NCBI GenBank assembly: GCA_029449235.1
Contig: JANATG010000010.1
Coordinates: 682,001-746,000, forward strand
Source of the DNA: Linnemannia schmuckeri
Taxonomy: Eukaryota; Mortierellomycota; Mortierellomycetes; Mortierellales; Mortierellaceae
Direction of reading: 5' to 3'
Length of the DNA stretch: 64,000 nucleotides
The stretch's first letter is position 1, and every line of letters starts with the position of its first letter. Shown here in pieces: positions 24,892 to 36,813 of the stretch. Made by a program: the position numbers and the translations under genes. The notes under the pieces are model-generated. The model had not been told where the DNA came from, made no database searches, and saw only the letters and a list, made by a program, of their open reading frames with translations.

Positions 24892-27481
24892 CTAAGCATC
24901 GGTCATGTTTGCACGGAACTGCTTCTGCCGAATCATGAACGCCAAGACCACACAGATCCCCGTCCAGAATGCACACGAGTACCACACAAATTCGGGCATC
25001 GTGCTCACAGTCAACGCATAAACCCACGAGATCACTACGGGCGACACCACCGCCGCAACTGAATCCACCACTTGCAACGCACCCAACACCGCACCGAATT
25101 GAGAAGGTTCGACCAGATTTGTAAGAAGCGATTTGAGGGAAGGCGAAGAGATGATGCTGACGGCGTGGAGGGCGGTGGCGAGGTAGAACATCCAGGTTTC
25201 GCTGGCGAGACCGTAACCGACATAGGTGATTGAGTTGATCGCGAAGCCAAGACGGATCATCCATGTGTCGAATTTCATATCGCTAAATTTTTGCTCCTTG
25301 GCCCTCAAAATGGAGTTTTCGGTTGTGGAGGAGGAGGTAGGCTCGCTGTTGGTGGCTGAGGTGGTGGTGACAGGCTGGTTGAAGCGAGGGGAACAACGGG
25401 CTGGCGCCTTGCTAGGTGTCAGAGTAGCCAACGAGTCAACTGACTCTTGACGACGACGGCGATCCAGGAACGACTCGCCAGCGTATCCGCCATAATCATA
25501 TTCATCGTCATCTTCGCCATCATCGTCTGATCTGAAATCAAGGGCAGTCTCCCCAAGGAACTGCAGACTGGCCGCGATGGTAGGGTCATTAGGATTGAAG
25601 ACCGTCTGGTTGTTGACGACGTCCGACCGACCAATCATAGCCTCATCGTGAAGGGTTGAGAGCCGCTGGTTACGATCAAAAGTTCCCTGGTCCTGATGGG
25701 ATGTCGAAGCTTGGCTGCCATACGACAACGACCGAGCATGGGGTGCTCGGTTCTCATTTCTGTGAGCTTCCTCAGCTGCTGCTTGGGCTGCTTGAGCCGC
25801 CGCAAGACGCCTCTGCTTCTTGGTAAACGATTTCTGGTAGAAATGAACCAGAAGTGGCAAGAAGATCAACATGGTGACCAGACGCGCCGTCGAGCTGAGC
25901 GAGAACATAACCCCGTCCTCATACTCGGTCCACTGGAACAGCCGGTTGGTATACAGGATAATAACCGAAATGGTTCCACGGTAGGCCAACATTTGAAGGA
26001 AAGAAATTGCTGCCAATAGGACCAGATTGGTGTTCCGACCGTTGGGTTTGAAGAAGAGAAGGGCTTGGAAGACATGCGAGTGCCATGGTGCGCGTCTTCC
26101 TGCCGCGCTACTGTTGGAAGAAGTCTTGGCGTCGTCGTTGGTTGCAAAGAGTCGGCGCAGGCGTTCAGGTTGCATGTAGGGTAAAGATTCCGGCATAACA
26201 AAAACGGTGAGTAGGAGGCCCAGAGAGGTGACGGTGATGTCGATAAACACGACCGTCAAGATAGTTCCTGTCGCCTTGGAAATTGACCCTCCCATGTATG
26301 GACTAATATCCACAGATGACAGAGAAACCGGTGCGATAACGGTTAGTAGTGTATGCGTGTGCGTGTATGTATGTGTGGTGTAGCCATGACTGCATCGTGC
26401 ATGCTAAGAGAAACCACCGCATATCGCATTTAGTCACAACAACAGTTCACACGCACCCAATGGCAAGACCAAAATAGAGGGCGGCATGCAGCCATGAGAA
26501 AGCAAGATGTCTTTGGGAGGGATCAGTGCAATCGGCAGCGTAGGCCAGGGCCATGGTCACGCCTAAGGTTGTTCCACCCAACAGACCGTTGACCAGACCC
26601 GAGAGAATCATCAGGGGCAGGCCGATCTGGTCCCAATAGACACTCATTAGGACAAAGGAACCAAGGACCAGCAGGGCATTGAGGAAGCCAACTATCATGA
26701 TGATCTTGCGGCCGTATTTGTCGCTCAAGGACGCGTAATATCCGATTGTGAACATGCCTATTATAAGCAGAGAGACATTGTTGTTGGGGAGTCAGTTTTG
26801 TATTAATAAACAATGGTTGTAAAAAAGAGAGAAATGCTCTGATGCTCAAAAAAAAATATATAATTCGATGCGATCAGCCAAAGCATCGTTGGTGCATCGT
26901 TGCCATTTTTGACCATGAACAAAACAACAAACACACAAATAAACACTCTACTTACTCGCAAGGCCGGTGATCACCTCAGTCAATGCCAGGATCTTGGCAG
27001 TGAAGGCTTGGATCTCGGGGAGGAGACACTCCTCCGCTGGTTTGACAGCAGCAGAGGCAAGGAATGAAGAAATACCACCCTCGGATGCAGACGCCAAAAG
27101 AGTGGTCGAGATGTTGGAGGTGTGGCGGTTCAAGTATTCTCGACAAAGAAGCGCTGCCTGGAACTGACCCTGGGACGAGGCCAACATTCCATTGGTGATC
27201 CAAGTCATTCCAAAGATCGGGAGGAGCCACAGAACCGAGGGGCGCTTGTACCAGGGCAGCTGCTCGGTGATGACCTTGACATAAAGAGCGGTAGCATCGA
27301 CTGGGGGTTTTTTCTTGTCGTTGTTGAAAGGGGTGGAGGATAAAGTCTTGTTGTTAAGAAGAGGAGTATTCTCATTGTTGTTGCTGTTGTCGTTGGCCAT
27401 GTCGCTAATGGTCAGTTCTGAGGGGTGTTGGGGCAGGGTGGTCCGTGGACCGCCATTGCTACCGCGTCCGTTACCGTTCAT
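24892..27481 (-). CDS. MFS transporter, TetA/HIAT1-like
   Basis: A predicted multi-pass membrane transporter of the major facilitator superfamily. Exons 27481-26956, 26757-26457 and 26302-24892 join in phase to 745 aa. Exon 1 carries a hydrophilic Asn-rich N-terminus and TM1 (SVLWLLPIFGMTWI). Exon 2 opens with the MFS motif-A loop GYYASLSDKYGRK between TM2 and TM3, followed by several hydrophobic segments. Exon 3 holds the remaining helices, split by a central loop of about 180 aa rich in Ser/Ala/Asp. The arrangement resembles fungal tetracycline-resistance-like and HIAT1/proton-coupled-folate-like MFS proteins; the substrate cannot be told from sequence. The start is the first ATG of the frame. 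The C-terminus is FRANMTDA, then TAG. Confidence 0.88.
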
Positions 27482-29192
27482 TGTTGGTTGGTATCAATTG
27501 GCGAATCCCTCCTCGGATCGTGTGCTAAAGTAGTAAAGAGTATTGCTGGTTCAAGGGTATGAAGAAATAAGAAAAAAAATGCGGGTAGGAGAGAAGGAGT
27601 AAAAAGTTTTTTTTCCCTATTTCAGGAGAGAAGATATAAAGTCTTCGAGAGAGAGTGGAATGGAGCGAACAAAAAACGAGGTGAAAGTGAATGTGAATGA
27701 GGAGCGGAATGAAAGAGTTAGAAGTGAAGAAGAAGTAAGAGAATGGTGGGAACTGCGAGAGAAGGAGAGTGGGCTGGACTTTTATTAGAAAAAGGTTTTC
27801 TTTTCTTCGATTGGTGGTAGAATGCCGTTTTGAGCAGCAACAATACTTTTTTTTCTCTCTTTTTAGTGCAACAACGCGCGCCCACCACCATTGTCTGATC
27901 GGGGTCTGACTGAGACAGTCGCGCCTCGCCTCGCTTTTTTTTTTTTGATGCTTTTTGTTCGCAAAACGCAGATCCTTCCTTAATAGAGTAGCGTCCACGA
28001 ACACTGATGTGTGTGGAACGGGACAAAGAGCAAATCAGATGGAAACAATGACAACAGAGGCAGAAAAAAAAACAAACAAGAAAAAAGGAGAATCAATCGT
28101 GCTGGCCCTGCAGGTTCGAGAGGGAAGAAATAAAAGGTAGTACTTTGATCTCAAGCATTCAAGGAACGGAAAAGAACGAGAGAAAGGTGAAAAAAGAAAG
28201 ATCATAGAAATGTCATCCTTGCTATGCCTCTTCCTTGCTCAAAAAGGGAAACAAAAAAGTTCTTGATCCTTTCTGCTCTTCCTTTTTGTTTTGAAATGAA
28301 CGCTCATTATTGAAACAAGTCCCTGCTTGACAAAAAAAAAGAGCTTGGGCTAAAGTGTTCTTGATATGAGAGGAATAGTTGTTGTGTCTTGGTGTGACAG
28401 AAAACTTTCGCATGTAATCGCGTGTTAATTCGCAACTGTGACCCTACGAGTTTGAGTAACACTACCGCCCGTCATCCATGATACAAAAATACAAAAAGAC
28501 GAGCGTGCGAGAAAAAAGCACGATCCTTTCACTCGCTCTCTCGCCCCTTTCTCCCTTCACCGATGAATTTTCCACTGGCTGTTATTTTTTGCAGGAATTG
28601 ACACCAATCGCGTTAGAGACTGATTCCCGTTTCTTTTTTTGTGCAGTATGCATGGGGTGTGGCGGTATAGAATTTTGTGGTTTTGCAGTCGTGAGCATGG
28701 TTTCCTAAAATGGCGAACAGAAGGACCAGTTTTAGATATTGCTTTTGCTCACACTTGAGTTTTCTTCCTTCTTACCCAACCCTACCTCTCTTCTCACCCC
28801 TCATTGATTCAAGTCTCAAAGCCATATATCAGTCCCGACCTCTTTAGCGAAATCACTAATCATAACCTGAGAAAAATGGCCGTGGGAGGTGAGTTGTTGC
28901 CCAGTCAAAAGAGCACCCCTGCTTACTCTACCCCTAATTCACCGCCTTTGAAAAACCTTCTTTTTACCATGCTTCTGAGATTCGTCCAAGACCTTGACTG
29001 CATGATGTACACGCCTTGAGCTCGTGCTTGATGTCTGGACAACCAAGGGCACTGTTTGAGCTATCTGTTTGCGAGAAAACCTTTTCCCGACGCGATTTGC
29101 AGAAGTACTTCAACGGAAGGTATCAGTTGCTTGAGGGCTATGGATTAATTTGATTTGTCCAATGCCATGATCAATCATATCATTGAAACCGA
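27482..29192. other. Intergenic, no gene recognised
   Basis: Upstream region of the minus-strand MFS gene on the left and of the F-box relic on the right. Rich in short A and T runs. Open frames are short and lack any domain. Confidence 0.5.
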
Positions 29193-30311
29193 TTGAGTTT
29201 GCGCTGTCACACGCAGCAGCGGCGCGTTACTCTCGCCGCAGTCCTAAGAAATAGCAAAAAGAAACTCTCGGCAAAGTTTGAGATCATCATTCCCACTTTT
29301 TCATCCCCTTCCTTCCTTCTCATTCTAAATGCCCGACTCTCCATCTTCGACATCCCCCTCGTCATCGACGCGATCTGTAGGGACCTCTCAGCCAACGACA
29401 TCTTTCACTGCAGGAAAACAAGCAAAGCCCTCCAAAAAGCCTTTTTTCACCCACACTGGAGAGATATAACTGTCCGTAAGATACTGACAACAAACGAACC
29501 AGAAACCATCCGGAAGCATGCCTCCTAGATCCGAACTTTGACCATCGATTATCCCGCAGAGGATGTCGGAGCAACCTACGACTTGAAGGGCACAATCCTT
29601 CCAGTCCTCCCTGAATTAACACTTTTGACAAGGATCGACATTACATTGGAAGAGATCTTCAACCTGGGACTCCTCGTTGGGATCCTCAATGCATTGCCAG
29701 ACTCGGTTCGAATTTTAGAACTGGACTATGAGTATAATTTTGACGAGGACTGGAAGTATAACAATCTCGAGGAGCCCGTCCTGACCTGGAAGCCCAACAA
29801 GCTGGAACGCATCTGTCTCCGCGGTGCCGACGAGTCTGCAAACGAAGACCTCTACCTGATCCCCCTCATCAAAGCATCTCCAGAACTACAGGCACTCAGG
29901 ATTCCTTCTGTCAGCAGCGATCATGTCAAGTCCTTTATGGAGACGTTAGGCAAGTCGTGTTCCAAACTGACGTATCTTGTCCTGAACAAGAATAAAGCCG
30001 GCCATTCTTGGGGTGGTGAGGCGCCCCTGTTTGAGTATATCCGCCAGCCCCTCAAGATGCTCCGGATCGATCTCGCTGAAGACAAGTACGGCGACAGCAG
30101 CGTAGTGATTTCGACCCTGTTGGAATACTCGGCGGAGTCTCTTCAAGAAGTTCGTCTTCACAACGTGGACGGTTTACCGACCGAGCTCCTGGACGAATTG
30201 GTGGAGAGGTGCCCGAATCTGAAGTGTATTTATCACAGGGACAATTACAGCTATCAAAGCGCCTATATGATAACGAGTAAAGGTTGGAAGTACCCCGTCT
30301 CTCATTGGTAG
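29193..30311 (+). pseudogene. F-box/LRR protein relic with in-frame stop
   Basis: An F-box-like start (FDIPLVIDAICRDLSANDI, HCRKTSKALQKAF) is followed in the same frame by a leucine-rich region (LTLLTRIDITLEEI, LRIPSVSSDH, LTYLVLNKN, LQEVRLHNVD, CPNLKCIYH). A TAG at 29526-29528 interrupts the frame between the F-box and the LRR part. No good ATG sits just before the F-box; the ATG at 29193 gives an unusual N-terminal extension. F-box/LRR proteins act as substrate receptors of SCF ubiquitin ligases, and this type is expanded in Mortierellaceae (family knowledge). Read as a pseudogene; two genes, or an intron removing the stop, are less likely because the frame is continuous on both sides. Confidence 0.65.
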
Positions 30312-30696
30312 TACTTCCTTTTTTTTTTTACAATACATAAACTGAAGCGTCACTTCTTTGCACAGAGAATAAGCTGAAAATGTAAACAATGCAAAGCGCG
30401 ATTTCAAGACTGATTAGATTTTTCATAGGCGACCGATCGCCAACGCGTCTTTTTTTTGATGTTGAAAGTAGATTGTCAATAGACAGGCGTGATATCGAGA
30501 TTGGAAACACCGTAACTCTTTTTTTTTAAAATAATTTAATGATCATAGGGAAACACAAAAGTGACAAAACGTTTCCGCTTTAGGACATTCTTGAACAACT
30601 AGGGAAGGAGGAGGGACACTGTTCCGATACGAAACATCGGCGTCGCGTAAAGACAAGATCAGCACAGAGATTACGAGTTGTTGCGTGTCTAATTGA
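30312..30696. other. Short intergenic stretch
   Basis: Contains T-rich patches and nothing recognisable. Confidence 0.5.
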
Positions 30697-30936
30697 ATGG
30701 CCATGCACCATCTGACGTTACGCGTCATTCGATTCTTGAATCGACCTGCCATCTACGACGCCAACCTGGTCTGCAACAACTGCGTCATCACCAATGTCTT
30801 TGGTCACACCAAGGCCGCCGCCGATCCCGAGCGTCTCCAGGCTCTCAAGGAGTATGCTCTTAAGCCTCGTTCTACTAGCGAATGCTACTACTTTAATGAG
30901 CAACTTTACTGCCCCTTCCCTTGCTCCAAGAGCTAA
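30697..30936 (+). CDS. Small Cys-bearing ORF or 3' exon remnant
   Basis: A 79-codon frame whose last 60 codons use strongly C-ending codons (GCC, ATC, TAC, GAC, CTG, GTC), like the expressed genes nearby, while the first 15-20 do not. The protein has a CNNC motif and a C-terminal SECYYF...CPFPCSKS segment with several Cys. The codon-usage break near 30745 suggests the conserved part is the 3' exon of a larger or duplicated gene, not an intact small gene. I do not recognise the family. Confidence 0.4.
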   Translation: MAMHHLTLRVIRFLNRPAIYDANLVCNNCVITNVFGHTKAAADPERLQALKEYALKPRSTSECYYFNEQLYCPFPCSKS

Positions 30937-31381
30937 AAAGATGGTGGATTCCTGAGTTAAAGGGGGAGAGGGGGGGGGGGGGGGGATTGAAAAGAACAAA
31001 TGAATAAATTATCGTGAAATAACATCCCTCTGCTGCCACTATGTTGAAATGCAATAATATATTGCTTAAAGGATTCAATGGTTCTAGTTGGTCTATCGGT
31101 TCTACGGTCGTATCCGTCTATAGTATAGTCTTTTGCTGTAGAGGGCAATATACTATAGGGAGGCTATACTATAAGAGTGTGTTCTATGCTATGCAACAAA
31201 AATTAGAAAAAAATGGGATGATCCAACGCCATGGATTAATTCTGAAAAAAAAATACTATAGGAGAGGAATAAATGGGATTGCGCTGTAGGGAGGTAGGAC
31301 TGTATCTACATAAAAAAAAAATGCCGCCTCCATCAACCTCCCTCTTTCTCACCTATTGGCCCTAGAAGAGTGCAAAATAGA
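30937..31381. other. Intergenic with G run and TATA-rich repeats
   Basis: A G-rich run sits at about 30961-30986, followed by several copies of a TATACTATA-like word between 31120 and 31265. No gene. It ends at the 3' side of COQ10. Confidence 0.5.
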
Positions 31382-32692
31382 TCACCGCTGTCCATAGAGG
31401 ACCTCAGCACGCTTCACAAACGCCGCCAACATCTCCTTGGAGACCTGGTCAAAGAACAGCGACGACATGGACGCGTGGACAGGGGACGCAAACTCAAACT
31501 CAATCTCGAAATCAATCCACACTGAGGGGTAGTCGCTTGGATTCATGGTCGCCAGGTTTGAAGGCGAGGCCGTCCTTTGAAGGGTGACTTGCTTTAAGGA
31601 TGATGATCGCAGTGGTTGCGATGATTGTGATGGTGATGTTGGAGGTGTGACCGTTGTTACTGGGCCGGGCGACATTGCTGACGACTCCTTGATCGTTGAG
31701 GTTAAGTGCCCACTGTTGGGTATACTTGTCGATGGCGCCATAAAAGGACTTGGCGAAGATGGAAATGACGACGACGACGAGGGGGGTGAGGGAGATTGTG
31801 TTGTCCTTGGACGTGGCATGGCTGCCTCTCCAAAGACCGCAGCAGCAGTAAAGTAGTGCTTTGGTTGCTCCTGTACCTTCGGCGTCGCAATCACCGCTAC
31901 TGGCGTTGGTGTCGAGAATGATGATTGCTGCGACGCGTCCTCCGCCTCCTTCACCTGCATCGTCGACGACACAGTAATCGCAGGCTCTTTCTCGTGATTA
32001 TCCTCAGCAGCAGGCCGCGTCAGCAGCTGGAACTCCTGGACCTCCTGATCCATTGTAGCCTCCAGAGTCGTCGTCTTGGGGATATTGGGCGTAAACCTCC
32101 AAGTAGTCGATAGCTCCTTAAACAATTTCGAGTCATACGAGACCGCACGCACCATCCAGGGCTCCTGACAAGTCACCGTGGAGACGTATCGCTCTTGAAG
32201 CGAGTTGAATCCGATCCCCAGCTCTCCATGTCGAACTGTTACCTCCCCTCCTCCCTTGACCAGCCCTACCAAGGCATCCGAGGCCTTCTTCTTTCTCTCC
32301 TCCGATCCGACGCGTTCCGATCCCGATCCTGATTCTGATCCGAGGGGGAGGGACGCAGACATTTTGGAATATGTGCACCAGGGCAGGAACTTGTGGTAGT
32401 CGTCGACATTGGCGACAAGGTCGTAAAACTCTTGCTGCGAGTACTTGAGTAGAGTACGGTCCTTGTAATGTCGGGAACTGGACAGGGGTTTGAGCAGGCT
32501 TGGGAGTTTTGGGAGTTTTGGAAGCGTAATAAAGTGGCGTCGACTGGTGCCTGTCGTGACAGTAGTAGGAGTAAAGGAAGTGGCGTCGGAGGACCACTGT
32601 GGTGGTCGTAATGCTCTTGTTGAAGAATAACGACGTATGCTGAGTGTATTCTGATGGCAGCACGGAGTTGATGTCCTGATGAGTGTCCGCAT
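31382..32692 (-). CDS. COQ10: Coenzyme Q-binding protein COQ10
   Basis: A single-exon gene of 436 aa. COQ10 is a START/polyketide-cyclase-like lipid-binding protein on the mitochondrial inner membrane that binds ubiquinone and is needed for its use in respiration (family knowledge). The first 60 residues are Arg/Ser/Thr-rich without acidic residues, fitting a mitochondrial presequence. The domain begins at RTLLKYSQQEFYDLVANV (about residue 80) with the typical YHKFLPWC, continues through RYVSTVTC...WRFTP and ends with WIDFEIEFEFASPVH and FVKRAEVLYG. Typical COQ10 proteins have about 200-250 aa. The extra length is a Ser/Pro/Thr-rich insertion of about 150 aa between the TWRFTP strand and the WIDFEIEFEF strand. 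The ATG at 32692 is the first in frame. Confidence 0.92.
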   Translation of the reverse strand: MRTLIRTSTPCCHQNTLSIRRYSSTRALRPPQWSSDATSFTPTTVTTGTSRRHFITLPKLPKLPSLLKPLSSSRHYKDRTLLKYSQQEFYDLVANVDDYHKFLPWCTYSKMSASLPLGSESGSGSERVGSEERKKKASDALVGLVKGGGEVTVRHGELGIGFNSLQERYVSTVTCQEPWMVRAVSYDSKLFKELSTTWRFTPNIPKTTTLEATMDQEVQEFQLLTRPAAEDNHEKEPAITVSSTMQVKEAEDASQQSSFSTPTPVAVIATPKVQEQPKHYFTAAAVFGEAAMPRPRTTQSPSPPSSSSSFPSSPSPFMAPSTSIPNSGHLTSTIKESSAMSPGPVTTVTPPTSPSQSSQPLRSSSLKQVTLQRTASPSNLATMNPSDYPSVWIDFEIEFEFASPVHASMSSLFFDQVSKEMLAAFVKRAEVLYGQR

Positions 32693-32885
32693 GATGTGTC
32701 CCGAAATGCAGCTTTTTTTTTTTGATGTTGACAGTTGAGATTCTAAACAATCAACCGTTCAGCTTCTTTAAATTTCACTCCAGTGCATTTCGGAAGCAGT
32801 CAAGTGCGGAGCAAAATGATTTAATAATTTATCAATTGTTTTTTCTTTTACTGAAATTCTTTGGGACAACACGTTGTGCAAATGT

Positions 32886-35800
32886 TTACTGCTGTTGCTG
32901 CTGGGCCTTCTTGGCAGCCTCGCGCTCTCTCCATCCACCACCAGTAGCGTTACCGAACAATGGACGACGGGTGGGGGCGGGCTCCTCAGCCTGAGGAGCA
33001 GGGGCGGCCTCGCGACGGAGAGGAGCCTCGCGACGAGGAGGCTCGCTGGTGCGGGAACCAGGAGGGCGGTAAGCGCCAGTAGGGGCAGCGGGAGCAGGGG
33101 CAGGGGCGGCCTCGCCGGCAGCGGCAGCAGCCTCCTTGGCAGCAACACGCTCCCTCCAGCTGGGCTTCTCTCCTCCAGACGATGAGGGGACAAATCTAGG
33201 GGGTGTGACAGGAGCGGCAGAGCCAGTTCTGGATCCAGAAAGGCGAGCCTCGATGGCAGCATCCTTCTCGCGCTGCTTGGCAGCCATGGCATCCAACTTG
33301 CGTCTCTCCTCCTCGTACTCGGCACGCTCCTTGGCAGCCTGGGCAGCACGCTCAGCACGTCTCTTCTCCTCCTCCTCAGCACGACGAGCAGCCTCAGCCT
33401 CACGCTCGGCACGCTCCTTCTCCTCGCGGATCTTGCGGGCCTCGTTCTCGGCCTTGCGCTCCCTGTACAACTGAATGCGTCTGGCCTTCTCCTCCTCGAT
33501 CCTGACACGGGCAGCCTCGCGTCTCTGGGCAAACTCCTCCTGGCGTCTCTCCTCCATCTCCTGGCGGGTCTGGCGGTAGTCGTCGAGAATCTTGATCATG
33601 CGCTTCTTCAACATCAACTCGTGAGCATGCTTGGCAGCAGCAGCCTCGCGGTGAGCCTTGACAGCAGCCTCGTGGTAAACGCGATCGGCTCTCTGCTGGC
33701 GCTCGTAATCCTTGGCCAACAGAGGGCGCTCCTCCAAGCGCATAGCACGCTCGACGTGATCCAGACGCTTGCCGATGGCCTTGGTACGGGTAGCCATCTC
33801 GCTCTTCTCCTTCTCGAGCTGCTTGATCTGAATGGCAACCAACTTGTCCTTGTCGAGGTTGTCGAGGTCCTCGTCGTTGAGCTCGACACCAACCTTGTTC
33901 TTGAGGGACTCGGCCAACTTGAGCGACTCGGTCTTGCGGATAGCCTCCTGCTCGGCACGGATGCGGTCCTCCTCGCGCTTGCGGCGCTCCTCTGCAAGAC
34001 GGACCTTGAGAGCCTCCTGCTCGGCCTGAATGCGGAGGGCCTTCTCGCGAGCCTCCTCCTTCTCCTTGCGGGCCAACATGGTCTCGATCAATTCCTTCTT
34101 GCGCTCGATGATAGCCTTGCGCTCAAGGGCCAATTTGTGCTCCTCCTGCATGCCGACCAAGGCCTTCATGAAGGCAGCCTTCTTGGCCTCCTTCTTGGCC
34201 TCGACAATCTCGGGCGAGATCATGGTGACGGTGGTGTTGAGGCAGGTAGCCAAGCGGGTCAACTGAGTTCTCATGAGGTCAGCGGGCAACGACTGCAAGA
34301 CGGGACCGTCGGTGACGGTCTTGTTGTCGACGGCGAACAAGTCGGTCTCGAAGGTCAAAGACTGGGTGGCGTGGTCGATGCGGATCGACAACTCTCCCTT
34401 CTTGCATCCCTGCATGATGAACTTCTCAATGGTGGCAGAGTCGTAGTTGAAGGGGGCGGCGAAGGAGGCCAACTGGATGACAAAGTCGAGCTTCACGGTG
34501 GTGTAGACCTGGGACAACTGCTGGAAGAGACGGGTCAAGATGACCTGGTGGAGGGGCTTGACGTACTTGACGAGCTCGGGATCCTCGGCAAGCTTGGTCA
34601 TGATGGGCTCGATCTTCTTGCAGATGGAGAGAGGGTGGAACTGGACCTCCAAGATGTTGTACAACTCACGGAGCTCAGGGCGAACGTGCTTGAGAATGTT
34701 CTTGCTGAGAGCCTCCTTCAAGAGACCGGCACGGTTGGGGGAGCGGTTGAGACCCAAGAGGGCGGCAAGGCGGTGTGACTTGTTCTTAGACTCATCAACC
34801 TCGTATCCGGTGTCCTTGGAGGAGACGACGGGGATGGCGAGGGCAGAGAGGAGGGCCAAGGAAGCCATGCGGGTCTGCTCCTCGTCGGTGACGGACTTGT
34901 TCTGGGTCTTGACGAGGGTGTAGTACTTGTTCCAGGCAGCAGCGTGGAAAAGGTAGTTGTCAGAGACCATGAAGATCTTTGTCAACTTTTCGTAGTAATT
35001 GGCCATCATGAAGGGCTTGGGCATCTTCTTGGACATGGTCATCAAGTTGTGGATATCCTCGACGGAGCGGAAGGCTTCCTGCCACAATTCGAGCTCAGCG
35101 GCGCCGTTCAGCTGCTGGAAGCGGGTATCCAAGTGGCGCTGGAGAGACTCGGGCTCGTTCAAGTTAATGGAATGGGGCTGGTGAGCATACTTGGCAATGT
35201 TCTGCAAGTGGTTGCGGAGGAGATCGCAGAGGCGGCGGAACTCGGTCTTGCGAGTGTACTTCAAGCAGAACTGGAAAGCCTGGTGGGCGGTAGTTTGGTA
35301 GAGGGCCTCGAGGCGGGCATTGTTTCTGAGAATGTCGAGGACGGTCCTGTAGGCCTCCCAGAGGAACTTGAGCCAAGGGGTGACGACGGCACGGTCGGTG
35401 CGGTCCTTGTTCTGCTCGCCAGAGACGGTGGAGAGGAGGATGGACTCAGGGGTCTCAGTGGCCTCCAAGTCATCCAAACCGTCCAAGGTGATCTGATCGG
35501 CCTTGGCCTGAGCTTCCTGGACCTTTTCCTCAGACAACTGGATGAACTTTCTGATAACCAACTACAGGAGATTGACGAGGAGCACGAAGGATATGCATGA
35601 GATTAGCACGCGTTTTTGTCTTCTCGTACCTGACGTCAACAAACAGATACAGTGGGCAAACAAGAAACAAAAAGAAAAAAGTACTTCGATAGTAGCGATG
35701 CTGGTGTTCTGGGAAATGTTCTTGTACTGATGGAGACCCTCCTTGGCGATCTTGCCCTTACGAAGGGAGACGCACAGCTCGACAAACTTGAGCATGATGG

Positions 35801-36637
35801 GCTCCAACGAGACAAGAGGAACACTGCGAGATCTCTTGGAGATGATGACATCGTGAAGAGCCTCGAGGGCAGCGGCGTGCTGACCGACGGCGATGAGCTC
35901 TACATAACAGGGAAAGAAGAAGGACGACGATGACTATCAGAAGCTGTCTTTTGTTCTGTTATGGACGTGTTGAGAGGTGGGTGGCAGTTGGTAGGTGGTA
36001 GTCGAGTGCATGTTTGTGCGTTTGGGTGTGTAGTGAGGGTGTGATTGAAGATGCGATTAAAGGTGTGATGATATGTTGGAGCTTGGTCTGTGCCAGTGCA
36101 AAAACAGAAAAGAGGGAATGCTTTTTGGTGCCTAAGGTATCTCGGGCTGGGGGTGGTGGATGGGAGTGAAAGGAAGGTGCCGGTGATGGCCAGAGGATAG
36201 AGATTATGATGGTGCAAGCGATAGAGAGGTGCCGGGAAGATATCGGGGGATGCATTGATGGATAGATACAACCATCGAAGAGGTTGTATCCATCATCGGC
36301 CATCATAGGGTATGTAGTCCATATGGAAAAAATATAGGGTGTATGTGTGTGTGGGTCGCTGTCGTAATTGGCTGTCAGTCTCTGACTGGTCGGACTGAGT
36401 GTGTATTCTGTGTTGTGTGTTGGATGCGTTTGTGTGTCGAAAATAAAAAAGTGATCTGAGAGAGCAGGGAAAAGAGTCGCCGGTGTTGCTTGGTGTTGCT
36501 GGTCGTTTTTTCTTTCGCGATCATCCTCCAGCGAGCGAGTCAAAGTGACTGAGTGAGGAATAATGAAGTCTGAGTGAGTGATGAGGATTACCATCGGCTC
36601 TGCGAAGCACAGATTCAGGCTTTGCGAAGGGTGCCAT
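32886..36637 (-). CDS. TIF32: Translation initiation factor eIF3 subunit a
   Basis: The largest core subunit of eIF3, which holds the 40S ribosome and mRNA recruitment complex together in the cytoplasm. Three exons: 36637-36592 (MAPFAKPESVLRRAD), 35899-35685 (ELIAVGQHAAALEAL, beginning the helical PCI region) and 35561-32886. They join in phase to 978 aa, close to yeast Rpg1/Tif32 (964 aa). The N-terminal half is the TPR-like/PCI domain. From about residue 550 the protein is a long charged coiled coil of Glu/Arg/Lys/Ala, typical of the family. The tail has RPLFGNATGGGWRERE and a poly-Gln end. A 692-nt first intron follows the 46-nt first exon. Strongly biased codons fit high expression. Confidence 0.95.
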
Positions 36638-36813
36638 TGGGGGTGGAGGGGGAGGCGGAGATTAGGGTAAGGAAGAAAAAAACCAAGTTTAACGTAAAAA
36701 TGACACTGAAATAAAAAAACATACTCGTAGAATTAGCAAGTCACTGCGGCGCACAAATTGATTAAAAAACATGCCATGGATTCATTGCACTTCCTATGCA
36801 AACTATCTATCAA

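Noticed and set aside
33621..34778. 385-codon open frame on the plus strand, opposite the eIF3a gene, and similar long plus-strand frames at 34540-35600
   Set aside because: They are antisense to the strongly biased coiled-coil codons of eIF3a; the Leu/Val/Gly-rich text is a shadow with no domain.
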